64,000 nucleotides of DNA from Proteus terrae (GTDB lineage: Bacteria > Pseudomonadota > Gammaproteobacteria > Enterobacterales > Enterobacteriaceae): contig NZ_PENS01000014.1 of NCBI RefSeq assembly GCF_003144325.1, positions 81,446 to 145,445 of the forward strand, in the 5' to 3' direction. The notes under the pieces were generated by a model. That model was given only the letters and a program-made list of their open reading frames with translations, had not been told where the DNA came from and made no database searches. Both the position numbers and the translations under genes were made by a program. Positions 1 through 9,683 of this stretch are shown piece after piece (within the stretch, counting starts at the first letter, position 1; every line of letters starts with the position of its first letter).

Positions 1-643
1 CTCCGCCGATATAGCTGACGGCTAATACTGTGGTAAATAGGCCACCAAGGATAAGGAAGAATACTTGCACCACGTCTGTCCACGCAACAGCAGAGAGTCC
101 GCCATAAAGTGAATAGATAACCGCAAATAATGCTAAACCTATAATGGCATACATCATTGGTACACCAAGGATGGTTTCTAATGCCAATGAACCTAAATAA
201 AGTACCGATGTTAAGTTAACAAAGATAAACAACGCTAACCAGAACACCGCAAGAATGGTTTTTAAGTTACGACTTTTAAAACGATTCTCAACAAATTCAG
301 GAATGGTATAAATACCTTTTTCGATAAAGACAGGTAAAAAGTATTTTGCAACAATAATTAATGTCAGTGCTGCCATCCATTCATAAGATGCGATAGCAAG
401 ACCAATGGAGAAACCAGAACCAGACATACCAATGAATTGTTCTGCTGAAATATTAGCTGCAATAAGCGAAGAACCAATTGCCCACCAAGGAAGGGTTTTA
501 CCTGCAAGAAAATAATCCTTTGTTCCTTTTTTCTCACCATCCTTAGAACGAGAAACCCATAATCCTAGACTAATAATGATCACGACATAGAGGGCAAAAA
601 TTGCATAGTCTATTGTGCTTAACCCAACACCTTCTGTATGCAT
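1..643 (-). CDS. sglT: Sodium/galactose symporter, SSS family (partial, N-terminal 214 residues)
   Basis: N-terminal part of an inner-membrane sodium:solute symporter; the rest lies beyond the left edge. The start is ATG at 643, preceded by AAGGAAAA. From memory the protein matches the Vibrio sodium/galactose symporter vSGLT closely. It shares DYFLAGKTLPWWAIGSSLIA, ISAEQFIGMSGSG and the FVNLTSVLYLG segment, and shows about five hydrophobic segments in the visible part. It is expected to import galactose (or glucose) with sodium for the adjacent Leloir pathway genes. It lies downstream of galR on the same strand, but the 335-bp gap with two GalR-type operators argues for its own regulated promoter. 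The family is certain; the exact sugar is inferred from context and similarity. Confidence 0.9.
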   Translation of the reverse strand, partial: MHTEGVGLSTIDYAIFALYVVIIISLGLWVSRSKDGEKKGTKDYFLAGKTLPWWAIGSSLIAANISAEQFIGMSGSGFSIGLAIASYEWMAALTLIIVAKYFLPVFIEKGIYTIPEFVENRFKSRNLKTILAVFWLALFIFVNLTSVLYLGSLALETILGVPMMYAIIGLALFAVIYSLYGGLSAVAWTDVVQVFFLILGGLFTTVLAVSYIGG

Positions 644-684
644 AATATTTTCCTTTCAGACCCATAGAGAGAATAGGATTTTAA

Positions 685-698
685 TGTAAACGTTTTCA
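685..698. promoter_or_regulatory. GalR/LacI-type operator, proximal to sglT
   Basis: TGTAAACGTTTTCA, a near-palindrome around a central CG, 42 bp upstream of the symporter ATG. It fits the GalR/GalS operator pattern (GTGKAANCGNTTNCAC). It pairs with a second site 193 bp further upstream (centre to centre), which would suit repression by looping. Confidence 0.7.
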
Positions 699-877
699 CA
701 GTCTTTTTCCGTTACTCTGTTCACAATTTTATCGCTTATATTACGTGAATAGATCATAAAATAGAAAAACAAACGATTACTATGACGAGTAATGCAGGAT
801 TTAAGCTTAAAACATGGCAGTAGTCCTAAACAGCTAATATCCACCATTTTAAAAACTGTCGAAAAAGCACGAACAAA

Positions 878-891
878 TGATAACGATTACA
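878..891. promoter_or_regulatory. GalR/LacI-type operator, distal to sglT
   Basis: TGATAACGATTACA around a central CG, in the gap between galR and the symporter gene. The left arm is imperfect (GATAA instead of GTAAA). It is proposed as the auxiliary operator partner of the 685-698 site. Confidence 0.5.
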
Positions 892-978
892 CAAATTAGG
901 CAAAAATAAATAACCTCTTAATCTGATAAAGCCATTAAGAGGGTTAACTAGACTAAAAAATACATGGGGTCATTAAGA

Positions 979-1989
979 TTAAGAAAGGTGGCTAAGATTA
1001 AAAACAGAATTACGTTGAACTAATGTTGGTGAAAAAATACGTTGTTTTTGTTCGAGCATTTCACCCTTAGAAAGCCTGATAGCAAGTGTTGCGGCTTGTT
1101 CTGCCATCATTTGTACCGGATAACGCACTGTGGTTAAACGAGGGTGAATATAACGTGCAATTAATACGTCATCAAAGCCAATAACGGAAATTTTTTCGGG
1201 AACAGGGATTTCATTTTCATCAAGAACAGATAAAGCCCCCGCAGCCATAAAATCGTTGTAAGTCACTACAGCCGTAAAATCGATTGATTTAGTTAGCAGA
1301 TGCATCATTGCCTTTTCGCCCCCTTCACCTTCCGGCTCACCATACTCAATGTAGCTTTCAGGTAACTTGATGTTATTGGCTTCTAATGCAGCTTTATAAC
1401 CTGCAAGACGCTGAGTTGTATCTTCAATATGATGAGTAGATGAAATATAAGCAATTTTGGTATGACCTTGACGGATCAGATGCTCTGTTGCCATCCATGC
1501 CCCTTTATAATTATCTAAAGCGACACAACGTTCAGCAATTTCAGGAATAAAGCGGTTAATCAACACCATGCTTTTAACTTCATGAGCATAAGCTAGCAAT
1601 TCTTCATCAGAGAGTGCTTTTGAGTGGATCACCAGGCCATCACAACGACTATTAATCAATAGCTCGATAGATTGGCGTTCATCTTGAGCATCATGATAAC
1701 CATTACAAACCAAGATGTGTTTTCCTGATTGTCTTGCAACATTATCAACAGCTTTCACTAGTGTGCCAAAAAAGGGATCAGAAACATCGTGTACTAAAAC
1801 ACCCAGGGTTTGCGTACTTTGGCTAACCAAAGCCCTTGCTGCCGCATTAGGTCGATAACCTAATTTTTGCATCGCTGCATTAACGGTTTCGATAGATGTT
1901 TGACTTGCTTTCGGCGAGTTATTAATGACCCTAGACACAGTAGCAACAGAAACACCCGCTTCTTTTGCTACATCTTTGATAGTCGCCAT
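979..1989 (-). CDS. galR: Galactose operon repressor, LacI family
   Basis: A 336-aa transcription factor of the GalR/GalS type. The N-terminal LacI helix-turn-helix is seen at residues 3-24 (TIKDVAKEAGVSVATVSRVI), followed by a periplasmic-binding-protein-like sensor domain. Similarity to E. coli GalR runs end to end (for example DVSDPFFGTLVKAVDN and IGFDDVLIARYIHPRLTTVR). I chose ATG at 1989, preceded by AAGGGG, over a GTG six bases upstream because it gives the standard MATIKDV start. It is transcribed with or after galETKM, from which a hairpin separates it, and should release the gal operators when galactose binds. GalR and GalS are hard to separate by eye, but there is only one such gene here and it sits in the gal cluster. 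Confidence 0.9.
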   Translation of the reverse strand: MATIKDVAKEAGVSVATVSRVINNSPKASQTSIETVNAAMQKLGYRPNAAARALVSQSTQTLGVLVHDVSDPFFGTLVKAVDNVARQSGKHILVCNGYHDAQDERQSIELLINSRCDGLVIHSKALSDEELLAYAHEVKSMVLINRFIPEIAERCVALDNYKGAWMATEHLIRQGHTKIAYISSTHHIEDTTQRLAGYKAALEANNIKLPESYIEYGEPEGEGGEKAMMHLLTKSIDFTAVVTYNDFMAAGALSVLDENEIPVPEKISVIGFDDVLIARYIHPRLTTVRYPVQMMAEQAATLAIRLSKGEMLEQKQRIFSPTLVQRNSVFNLSHLS

Positions 1990-2140
1990 ATCCACCCCTT
2001 ATGGATCACCTTTATTCATGGTTAAGAAATAACGAGCCGTTAATCTACAAACAAAGAAAAAAGGGAGTTATAGAATTTAAGTGGCATGATTATCAGCGAA
2101 GAAGTAAAATTTAAAAAGCAAAAAGATCAAATAAATAGTG

Positions 2141-2171
2141 AAAAGGAAAGCGTTTACACTTTCCTTTTATT
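2141..2171. terminator. galM terminator hairpin carrying a GalR-like operator in its loop
   Basis: AAAAGGAAAG and CTTTCCTTTT form a 10-bp stem around the loop CGTTTACA, with T-rich flanks. It lies directly after galM and upstream of galR. GGAAAGCGTTTACA (2145-2158) inside it also resembles a GalR operator, with one good half-site, so it may bind the repressor and autoregulate galR. The terminator reading is the firmer of the two. Confidence 0.65.
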
Positions 2172-2172
2172 G

Positions 2173-3243
2173 TTACGAGTAAAACTTATAGATTGTTTGG
2201 CTATTCCACGATGTATTTGCAGGTAAAATACCTTGGTTTTCATTCCATTCTGGATGATTAGGGCCATCTGGAAAATATTGTGTTTCTAATGCCAATCCTG
2301 AGTAATTGCCGTAATCACGACTCTTTCCTCTTGTTCCTACCAAAAAGTTGCCCGTATAGAATTGGACAGAAGGCATGGTTGTAAAGACATCCATTTTGAG
2401 CTCACCCTCAGGTGCAATAACGGTTGCAACAGGGGTTTTATCTTCAATCACTTTTTTATCTAAAATAAACGCATGATCATAGCCATTTGCGGCTTTTTGG
2501 CACTCATCTACCATAAAATCAAGGCCAATACGTTTTAATTTTCGAAAATCAAACCCTGTTCCTATTACGCTTGCAAACTCACCCGTAGGAATATTGCCTT
2601 CACTATTTTTCAAATAATGAGTCGCACAAATTCTTAAATCATGTTCGAGTGCTGTGCGCTCAGTATGTTCACCCGCAAGATTGAAATAAGCATGGTTAGT
2701 TAAGCTTAATGGTGTAGTTTTATCACTCATCGCCTGATAATCAATGCATACTTCATTATTATTTGTCAGTGTATAGGTCACACTTACTTTCACAGTACCG
2801 GGAAAACCTTGATCACCATCATTAGAAATCAGTGAGAAAGTAACAGATTGAGAAGATTGCGCAGTGATCCCCCAGCGTAGATGGCTAAAGTTTTGCTTAC
2901 CACCATGTAAGGTATTTTTGCCTTCATTCGCACTAATTTTATATTCTTGACCTTCTACTACAAACTTAGCCCCTGCAATGCGATTAGCAAAACGCCCAAC
3001 CGTTGCACCTAAGTACGCGGTTTGTTGTTTATGTGCATTCATATCCGCAGAGCCTAACAACACATCTCGACGGTATCCATTAACTGGTACAATACAAGTT
3101 AACCACGTTGCACCAATATCCATTAAAGAGATAGACATACCAAAACGATTTTTAAGCACCACTACTTGTGCAGGCTTTCCATCTAATGCAGATTGTGCTG
3201 TCATTTGTTCAGGTTCAAGAAAACGAAGCTCATTAGTCGCCAT
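2173..3243 (-). CDS. galM: Galactose mutarotase (aldose 1-epimerase)
   Basis: Interconverts beta- and alpha-D-galactose, feeding GalK; cytoplasmic. The protein has 356 aa, close to the usual 346. Family residues are visible: His113 in TLHGG, His184 in LTNHAYFNLAG, and the C-terminal ALETQYFPDGPNHPEW segment with the catalytic Glu. It is the last gene of galETKM. Its ATG overlaps the galK stop codon (TAATG), implying translational coupling. A hairpin follows it. Confidence 0.96.
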   Translation of the reverse strand: MATNELRFLEPEQMTAQSALDGKPAQVVVLKNRFGMSISLMDIGATWLTCIVPVNGYRRDVLLGSADMNAHKQQTAYLGATVGRFANRIAGAKFVVEGQEYKISANEGKNTLHGGKQNFSHLRWGITAQSSQSVTFSLISNDGDQGFPGTVKVSVTYTLTNNNEVCIDYQAMSDKTTPLSLTNHAYFNLAGEHTERTALEHDLRICATHYLKNSEGNIPTGEFASVIGTGFDFRKLKRIGLDFMVDECQKAANGYDHAFILDKKVIEDKTPVATVIAPEGELKMDVFTTMPSVQFYTGNFLVGTRGKSRDYGNYSGLALETQYFPDGPNHPEWNENQGILPANTSWNSQTIYKFYS

Positions 3244-4403
3244 TATTTTGCCTCCGAATAGCCCGCTCCTTGGCTTGCAGAGCAGACATAAATAGTTTCT
3301 TTTAATCCTGTTTTAGCTTCGTATTGCGCCTTAACAGAGTCAACGACTTTATCAACTAAATCTGGTGTCACTAATGCTACGACACAACCACCAAATCCAC
3401 CACCAGTCATTCTTACTCCACCACGATCACCAATCACCGATTTCACGATTTCAACCAATGAATCAACCTCTTTGACTGTGATTTCAAAATCATCACGCAT
3501 TGAGAGATGTGATTGCATCATTAGCTGACTCAATGTGGTTAAATCACCACGGCGTAAGGCTTCTGCGGCGTCTAATGTACGGCTGTTTTCAGTAATAACA
3601 TGGCGTGCCCGACGATAAACCACATCACTCATTAATGCTTTTTTAGCGACTAGATCCTCTAATGAGGCATCTCTTAATGCAGTCACATTTAAAATATGAG
3701 CGGCCTCTTCACACTGTTGGCGACGGGTATTGTACTCACTATCAACTAAGCCACGCTTTTTATTGGTATTGATAATCATCACAACCATATTTTCAGGCAT
3801 CGTTACGGCTGAAGTTTCTAATGAGCGACAATCGATTAATAATGCATGATTTTCTTCACCACAAGCCGAAATAAGCTGATCCATAATGCCACAGTTACAA
3901 CCAACAAATTGGTTTTCTGCTTTTTGACCATTTAATGCGATCTCTTTTTGGCTAATAGGTAATTGATAAAGTGTTTTAAGCGTTTGACCAATAGCAACTT
4001 CTAACGCAGCAGAAGAACTTAACCCTGCACCCTGAGGAACATTTCCAGATATCGCGATATCCATACCATGAAAAGAGTAGTTATCTTTTTGTAGAAAATG
4101 AATAACACCACGAACATAGTTAGCCCACATTTTATTAGGTAAAAACTCAATACTATTATCGAGGTTAAATTCATCAACTTCATTTTGGTAATCAACCGCA
4201 ATGACACGAATAATGTTATCTTCTCGTTTTGCTGCGGCAACGACCATTTGATAATTAATGGCACAAGGTAAAACAAACCCATCATTATAATCAGTGTGTT
4301 CACCAATAAGATTTACCCTACCAGGCGCTTGAATAAAATGTGTAGGTGCGTAACCAAAAATAGATGAAAATGAACGAGTCACATTATTAATAAGTGCCTG
4401 CAT
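3243..4403 (-). CDS. galK: Galactokinase
   Basis: Phosphorylates alpha-D-galactose with ATP to galactose 1-phosphate. The 386-aa protein shows all GHMP-kinase signatures: the galactokinase motif near residues 27-42 ([16 protein letters not shown]), the ATP-binding glycine/serine loop ([11 protein letters not shown]) near residue 130, and the C-terminal GGGFGGC motif. It sits between galT (132-bp gap) and galM (1-base overlap) in the galactose operon. The 132-bp gap ahead of galK is unusually long for this operon and shows no obvious hairpin. Confidence 0.97.
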   Translation of the reverse strand: MQALINNVTRSFSSIFGYAPTHFIQAPGRVNLIGEHTDYNDGFVLPCAINYQMVVAAAKREDNIIRVIAVDYQNEVDEFNLDNSIEFLPNKMWANYVRGVIHFLQKDNYSFHGMDIAISGNVPQGAGLSSSAALEVAIGQTLKTLYQLPISQKEIALNGQKAENQFVGCNCGIMDQLISACGEENHALLIDCRSLETSAVTMPENMVVMIINTNKKRGLVDSEYNTRRQQCEEAAHILNVTALRDASLEDLVAKKALMSDVVYRRARHVITENSRTLDAAEALRRGDLTTLSQLMMQSHLSMRDDFEITVKEVDSLVEIVKSVIGDRGGVRMTGGGFGGCVVALVTPDLVDKVVDSVKAQYEAKTGLKETIYVCSASQGAGYSEAK

Positions 4404-4535
4404 AATAAATCCTTAGCTTAAAATTAAGTAATAAAAATCCCACCACAACATTATGTAAATAATGATATGTTTGATTTAATTTATTTCGTGCGCAAAAAGC
4501 AGATTAATTAAAATACCTTGCCATATTGCAGGTCA

Positions 4536-5591
4536 TTAACGTTGCTCTTTATAATGAATGTCACTTAATTGACGTAAATTATTCGCAGCTTGTTCTGGTG
4601 TTAGATCTCTTTGCGATTCCGCCAACATTTCATATCCCACCATAAATTTGCGTACAGTGGCTGAGCGTAATAATGGCGGGTAATAAAGTGCATGCAATTG
4701 CCAGTGATCGATATTTCTATTGTCTTTAAAAGAAGGCGCAAAATGCCATCCCATAGAATAAGGGAAAGAACAATGGAATAAATTATCATAACGACTAGTT
4801 AATTTTTTCATTGCAATAGCAAGATCATCTCGCTGAGCACTATTTAATTCACTCATTCTGCGAATATGTACTTTAGGTAATAACATCGTTTCATAAGGCC
4901 AAGAAGCCCAATAAGGTACTACCGCCAGCCAATGCTCTGTTTCAACTACAGTGCGACTTGTATCTTTACATTCAGCATCAACATAATCGATTAATAGATT
5001 GCGCCCGTATTTTTCAAAATAAGCTTTTAATTGCGTATCTTTTCGCGCTAATTCATTAGGTAAGAAATCACTCGCCCAAATTTGTCCATGAGGATGAGGT
5101 TGAGAGCACCCCATCGTTTCACCTTTATTCTCAAACACTTGAACCCAAAGATATTCTTTGCTGAGCTCTTCTATTTGATTATCCCAAGTATCAACGATTT
5201 TACGTAAGCTACTAACGGGTAATTCAGGAATAGTTTTTCCATGATCAGGAGAGAAACAGACGACTCGACTAATTCCTCTTACTGCTTGAGTTTGAAATAA
5301 AGGATTTGATGAAGGCTCAACATAATATTCGTCTTGTAACAACGCAGAGTGGTCATTATTAAAGACATACGTTCCGGTGTAATCTGGATTTTTATCACCA
5401 GAGACCCGGGTGTTATTCGGACACAAATAGCAGTGAGGATCATAAGAGGGAAGTGTCGCAATCTGAGGCTTTTCATCTTTACCATTCCAAGGTCGTTTCG
5501 CTCTATGTGGCGAAACTAAAATCCACTGGCCAGTTAGCGGATTATAACGACGATGAGGATGTTCAACAGGATCAAAAATCAGTTTCGACAT
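4536..5591 (-). CDS. galT: Galactose-1-phosphate uridylyltransferase
   Basis: Exchanges UMP between UDP-glucose and galactose 1-phosphate in the Leloir pathway. The 351-aa protein (E. coli has 348) has the active-site HPHGQ motif at residues 166-170, with His168 as the expected nucleophile. It also has zinc-ligand-like CYLC near residues 54-57 and a C-terminal [11 protein letters not shown] segment. It is the second gene of galETKM, 45 bp after the galE stop. ATG at 5591 is preceded by AGAGAAGG. Confidence 0.97.
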   Translation of the reverse strand: MSKLIFDPVEHPHRRYNPLTGQWILVSPHRAKRPWNGKDEKPQIATLPSYDPHCYLCPNNTRVSGDKNPDYTGTYVFNNDHSALLQDEYYVEPSSNPLFQTQAVRGISRVVCFSPDHGKTIPELPVSSLRKIVDTWDNQIEELSKEYLWVQVFENKGETMGCSQPHPHGQIWASDFLPNELARKDTQLKAYFEKYGRNLLIDYVDAECKDTSRTVVETEHWLAVVPYWASWPYETMLLPKVHIRRMSELNSAQRDDLAIAMKKLTSRYDNLFHCSFPYSMGWHFAPSFKDNRNIDHWQLHALYYPPLLRSATVRKFMVGYEMLAESQRDLTPEQAANNLRQLSDIHYKEQR

Positions 5592-5636
5592 AACCTTCTC
5601 TCTTATTTATTCAAGATTATCTGAATACTTAAAATC

Positions 5637-6653
5637 TTATTTCAGATAACCATTTGGATTTTGTAACTGCCAACGCCACGCATCTGCGGCCATATCATCA
5701 ATTGAACGAATAGCTTTCCAATGTAAATCTTTCTCTGCTTTTGCAGGGCTTGACCAACATTCTGCAATATCACCAGGACGACGAGCTTGTAATTGATAGG
5801 GGATAGGTTTACCACTAGCTTTACGAAATGCTTCAATCATTTCAATCACACTAGTACCGTTACCTGTTCCCAGATTATAAATATGTAAGCCCGCTTTTTT
5901 ACCTAACGCATTTAATGCTGCTATATGACCATCAGCCAGATCCATAACGTGGATATAATCACGAACACCTGTACCGTCTTTTGTTGGGTAATCATCTCCA
6001 AAAACAGCCACTTGTTCACGACGACCAATTGCCACTTGAGAAATATAAGGGGTTAAATTATTTGGAATACCTTTAGGATCTTCCCCCATCGTACCTGATG
6101 GATGCGCCCCTACAGGGTTAAAGTAACGTAGCAAACTAATAGACCAACTTTCATCCGCAACAAATAAGTCAGATAAAATGCGCTCAACCATATATTTACT
6201 GGTACCATAAGGGTTAGTTGTGCCCCCTACTGGCGAATCTTCAGTAATAGGAACAACTTGAGGATCACCATAAACTGTTGCAGATGAGCTAAAAATAATG
6301 CTTTTTACGCCCGCATCACGCATACAACGCACTAGTACCAATGTGCCATTAACATTGTTGTCATAATATTCAATTGGCTTCTGAACAGATTCACCAACCG
6401 CTTTCAATCCCGCAAAATGAATAACAGACTGAATAGAATGCTTAGCAAAGATTGATGCTAATAACTGATCATCACGAATATCACCGTTATAAAACAGAGG
6501 GCGTTTACCTGTTAGGGCTTCAATACGATTAAGTACTTCTTCATTCGCATTGCTAAGGTTATCTAAAATAATTGGTGTCATGCCTGCTTCAATCATTTGT
6601 ACGCAAGTATGACTACCGATATATCCCATACCACCTGTCACTAATATTTCCAC
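5637..6653 (-). CDS. galE: UDP-glucose 4-epimerase
   Basis: Interconverts UDP-galactose and UDP-glucose using tightly bound NAD. It has an N-terminal Rossmann motif (TGGMGYIGS, residues 7-15) and the SDR catalytic pair Tyr149 and Lys153 (YGTSK), as in E. coli. Two in-frame GTG codons could start it. I chose GTG at 6653: it is five bases after AGAGG and gives exactly 338 aa, the E. coli length, whereas GTG at 6659 abuts the ribosome-binding site. It is the first gene of the galactose operon, behind two GalR-type operators. Confidence 0.96.
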   Translation of the reverse strand: MEILVTGGMGYIGSHTCVQMIEAGMTPIILDNLSNANEEVLNRIEALTGKRPLFYNGDIRDDQLLASIFAKHSIQSVIHFAGLKAVGESVQKPIEYYDNNVNGTLVLVRCMRDAGVKSIIFSSSATVYGDPQVVPITEDSPVGGTTNPYGTSKYMVERILSDLFVADESWSISLLRYFNPVGAHPSGTMGEDPKGIPNNLTPYISQVAIGRREQVAVFGDDYPTKDGTGVRDYIHVMDLADGHIAALNALGKKAGLHIYNLGTGNGTSVIEMIEAFRKASGKPIPYQLQARRPGDIAECWSSPAKAEKDLHWKAIRSIDDMAADAWRWQLQNPNGYLK

Positions 6654-6763
6654 ATTCACCTCTTTTGATTCAATTCAAAGGAAAAGCGCAAGACGGTTTC
6701 TGTTCACTGACACAGAGTTTAGCAAGATCAATCGAATCATTTCGTGATCAAACCGACATTTAA

Positions 6764-6777
6764 TGTAAACGTTTACA
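6764..6777. promoter_or_regulatory. GalR operator, proximal to galE
   Basis: TGTAAACGTTTACA, a perfect 14-bp palindrome 111 bp upstream of the galE start. It is the best GalR/LacI-type site in the window and is expected to control galETKM. Confidence 0.8.
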
Positions 6778-6894
6778 CGCTTTTCGCATACACTTAAATT
6801 TTATAAAAATCTTAGTTTAGAACTGTATTACAGTAAGTTAATAAAATACGTAATACCCCCCGCCTCTTCATCACTCAAAATAACACCCATTAAA

Positions 6895-6908
6895 AGTAAA
6901 CGATTACA
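6895..6908. promoter_or_regulatory. GalR operator, distal to galE
   Basis: AGTAAACGATTACA, centred on CG 131 bp from the proximal operator. The two-operator arrangement resembles the external/internal pair used for DNA looping at the E. coli gal promoter, where the spacing is 114 bp. Confidence 0.65.
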
Positions 6909-7050
6909 TTCCAATCAATTACTTAATTACATGATAAAACTGACATTCAATACGTTTTATCATACCTTATTAACTTCCCCGCTAATATGTTTAAGCGGAG
7001 TAAGAACACTCTCAATAAATACTTGCAGTTTAATAAGTGTTTTATTGCAT

Positions 7051-7177
7051 AGATACTCTAAATAATTCAAGTCACAGCTAGGCAGCAACAAGTGAATGAG
7101 TCGCTAGGAGCATAGACTAGTGCGCCAACAACGCTGTAGCTTGAAATATGGCAAGTATCGAAGTATGACGAGTATCG
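7051..7177. repeat. Imperfect palindromic intergenic repeat (YPAL-like)
   Basis: A roughly 125-bp element with inverted ends. The left end reads ATACTCTAAATAATTCAAGT and the right end AGCTTGAAATATGGCAAGTA. The right tail is partly duplicated (AAGTATGACGAGTATCG). It resembles the palindromic elements scattered between genes in Yersinia, Serratia and Proteus relatives; the name is from memory. It ends just upstream of the ghrB ribosome-binding site, so it may form structure in the ghrB leader. Confidence 0.5.
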
Positions 7178-7190
7178 AATGGAGAACATA

Positions 7191-8150
7191 ATGAAACCGA
7201 TTGTCTTGCTCTACCAAGATCTTCCTGAAAAACTGTACAGAAAACTATCTGATTTTGCTGATATCAAACAATTTAAAACTCTCTCTTTAGAATCTGATGA
7301 TTTTCGTTCCGCACTTGCCAATGCTTCTGGACTACTAGGTGCTGGTGGCAATATTGATGAAAACTTTATTAACCTAGCACCTCATTTAAAAGCCGTTTCA
7401 ACGGTTTCTGTTGGTTATGATAATGTTGATGTTAATGCACTCACCAAACGTAATATCAAACTAATGCATACTCCAACCGTGTTAACAGATACCGTTGCAG
7501 ATACCATGATGGCATTAGTACTTGCCGTAGCAAGACGTGTTCCTGAACTTGCTAATAATGTTAAACAAGGTTTATGGGTTAAAGGTATCACTCCTGATTG
7601 GTACGGTACTGATGTTCATCATAAAACCATGGGCATTATTGGTATGGGTCGAATAGGAAAAGCTTTGGCACAACGTGCACACTTTGGCTTTAATATGAAT
7701 ATTCTTTATCATTCACGTACAGAATATACAGAAGTGAACGATAAATTTTCTGCAAAGCATTGCTCTTTAGAAGACTTATTACAGCAATCTGATTTCGTAT
7801 GTATCACGTTACCATTAACACCAGAAACGCATCATTTAATGGGTGAAAAACAATTTTCGATGATGAAACCTGATGCTTATTTAATTAATGCAGGGCGCGG
7901 AGCTGTGGTGGACGAATTGGCACTCATCAGTGCATTAGAACAAAAAGAGATCGCTGGTGCTGGGCTGGATGTTTTTGAAAAAGAGCCTCTATCTTCATCT
8001 TCACCTTTATTAACGATGAAGAATGTCGTTGCTGTTCCGCATATTGGCTCTGCAACAAAAGAGACTCGCTATGCGATGGCTGAATGTGCAGTCGATAATC
8101 TGATTGCGGCACTGAGTAATAATATAAAAGAAAACTGCGTCAATTTCTAA
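7191..8150 (+). CDS. ghrB: Glyoxylate/hydroxypyruvate reductase B
   Basis: D-isomer-specific 2-hydroxyacid dehydrogenase, reducing glyoxylate and hydroxypyruvate with NAD(P)H in the cytoplasm. The 319-aa protein aligns end to end with E. coli GhrB. Shared features are the [17 protein letters not shown] segment, the Rossmann motif [20 protein letters not shown], the [10 protein letters not shown] segment with the catalytic Arg region, and the catalytic His in [19 protein letters not shown] at 7191 follows GGAG by six bases and gives the standard MKP start; an ATG 12 bases upstream lacks a ribosome-binding site. It is a single gene ending in a strong hairpin shared with the convergent transporter. 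Confidence 0.93.
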   Translation: MKPIVLLYQDLPEKLYRKLSDFADIKQFKTLSLESDDFRSALANASGLLGAGGNIDENFINLAPHLKAVSTVSVGYDNVDVNALTKRNIKLMHTPTVLTDTVADTMMALVLAVARRVPELANNVKQGLWVKGITPDWYGTDVHHKTMGIIGMGRIGKALAQRAHFGFNMNILYHSRTEYTEVNDKFSAKHCSLEDLLQQSDFVCITLPLTPETHHLMGEKQFSMMKPDAYLINAGRGAVVDELALISALEQKEIAGAGLDVFEKEPLSSSSPLLTMKNVVAVPHIGSATKETRYAMAECAVDNLIAALSNNIKENCVNF

Positions 8151-8177
8151 AGTGGTAATAAGTGCTTTTTGAGATAC

Positions 8178-8213
8178 AAAAAAAGGTAATGAAAATCTAT
8201 CATTACCTTTTTT
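8178..8213. terminator. Bidirectional terminator between ghrB and the cation-efflux gene
   Basis: AAAAAAAGGTAATG and CATTACCTTTTTT form a perfect stem around a 9-base loop, with A and T tracts on each side. Confidence 0.85.
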
Positions 8214-8232
8214 ATTAGGTACTCAAATAAGT

Positions 8233-9147
8233 TTAAGCGGGATCAACGTGCGCCATCACACTCAGGATCTCTTTATTTTGCAAGACCTTATTACGTGCAT
8301 TTACAACAATCTCATGACTTTCACTGACAGTGAGGTCACCTTGGATTTCAAGATGAACATCTACAAGTAAATAATCACCTGAACGACGAGTCTTTAAATC
8401 ATGAACGCCTTGCACGCCCGGTGTTGAAACCAGCATCTGTTTAATCTCTTCTAGCGTTTCTTCATCTGCCCCTCTGTCCATTAAATCTTGCAGAGCTTGA
8501 TAAGTAAAACGCCATCCCATACGACCGACAAATAGTCCGACAATTAATGCTGCTAATGGGTCAAAAAATTTAAATCCCGCCAAACTTCCGATAATACCAA
8601 TTGCAACAACTAATGAAGAAGCTGCGTCAGAACGCGCATGCCAAGCATTTGCAACTAACATATTTGAGTCCACTTTTTTTGCAACCACAAGCATATAGCG
8701 GAATAATCCTTCTTTAGCCGCTAATGCAAGTAAAGCCACATATAAAGCAACACTATGAACTTCAGGAATAGTAGATGGATCTAAAATTTTATGAATAGCA
8801 GAAAATACCATTCCTAAACCAACAATTAATAAAATAGTCCCAAGAATAAGTGATGCCACATTTTCATAGCGAAAATGCCCATAAGGATGATCCGCATCTG
8901 GTTTTTTCTGACTACCTTTATTGGCAATTAAAACAACAAAGTCAGCAATAAGATCAGAAAGCGAGTGAATACCATCAGCAATTAAACCTTGAGAGTGTGA
9001 GAAAAAGCCCACTGTAATTTGCCAAATGGATAAAACGATATTGACAAAAACACTCACTAACGTGCTTTTTTTAGCTGCCTTAAATTTTTCAGACTGTTTA
9101 TTATCAGCCCGATCTAACTCAATATCATCAATGTGATTATGTGTCAT
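8233..9147 (-). CDS. Cation diffusion facilitator (FieF/MamB-like metal efflux transporter)
   Basis: Inner-membrane divalent metal/proton antiporter of the CDF family, 304 aa. It has about six transmembrane segments. The paired metal-binding motifs are DGIHSLSD in the second membrane helix and HARSD in the fifth. A cytoplasmic ferredoxin-like C-terminal domain holds the conserved VHDLKTRRSGDYLLVDVHLE stretch. I chose ATG at 9147 (MTHNHIDD); an in-frame extension to 9228 has no similarity I recognise. The metal (Zn, Fe, Mn or Co) cannot be read from sequence, and the gene is not in the usual fieF neighbourhood, so I give no symbol. Confidence 0.85.
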   Translation of the reverse strand: MTHNHIDDIELDRADNKQSEKFKAAKKSTLVSVFVNIVLSIWQITVGFFSHSQGLIADGIHSLSDLIADFVVLIANKGSQKKPDADHPYGHFRYENVASLILGTILLIVGLGMVFSAIHKILDPSTIPEVHSVALYVALLALAAKEGLFRYMLVVAKKVDSNMLVANAWHARSDAASSLVVAIGIIGSLAGFKFFDPLAALIVGLFVGRMGWRFTYQALQDLMDRGADEETLEEIKQMLVSTPGVQGVHDLKTRRSGDYLLVDVHLEIQGDLTVSESHEIVVNARNKVLQNKEILSVMAHVDPA

Positions 9148-9683
9148 AATAATAATCTTATTTGGTTTTAAATAGCCTACTCTATTACCATAGATAAATA
9201 GAGTTCCATAGGTTATTTCAGGTTCCATAACTCATTGGTGAGGATAAAGGACGACTCTGAATAACAATCCAGTTTAGGGACTAAGATTGCTGTCCAGACA
9301 TCATATTGAGATGCCATTGCCTATTAATATGCCATATTTAAATCTTTCTGTCTCTTGTTTTTATCAATAAAATCTTATAGATACAGAACAATAATATAAT
9401 TGATAATCATTCTTTTATGCATTTTCTATTTTTAATGAAAAAAAGAGAAGTTTATTTTTAATGCGACATTATTAATGTGCTTTTCTGTCAACAAGTTAAG
9501 GTATATAACTTATTTTTCATTATATTGTTAATATTATTTCAGTCTGTTTTTAATTTTTAATGCTTAATAATCTAAAGCAGTAAATAATCATTCTCACTCT
9601 TATTTAAAACACAGATCACAGCTATTTTTTACTATTAAGCGATAATGGTAAATATTTTAAACTAACGCTAAGTGAGGTTTGTA
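9148..9683. other. Divergent AT-rich intergenic region
   Basis: Holds the divergent promoters of the cation-efflux gene and the UspF-type gene. Two copies of ATAATCATTCT (near 9403 and 9586) are seen. The first sits in TGATAATCATT, which partly resembles a Fur box, but I count only about 13 of 19 matches and do not call it. Confidence 0.4.

Noticed and set aside
656..847. Possible 63-aa minus-strand frame upstream of sglT
   Set aside because: It covers the operator region, lacks a ribosome-binding site and has no recognisable similarity.
9396..9414. Fur box upstream of the cation-efflux gene
   Set aside because: Only about 13 of 19 consensus positions match in a very AT-rich background.
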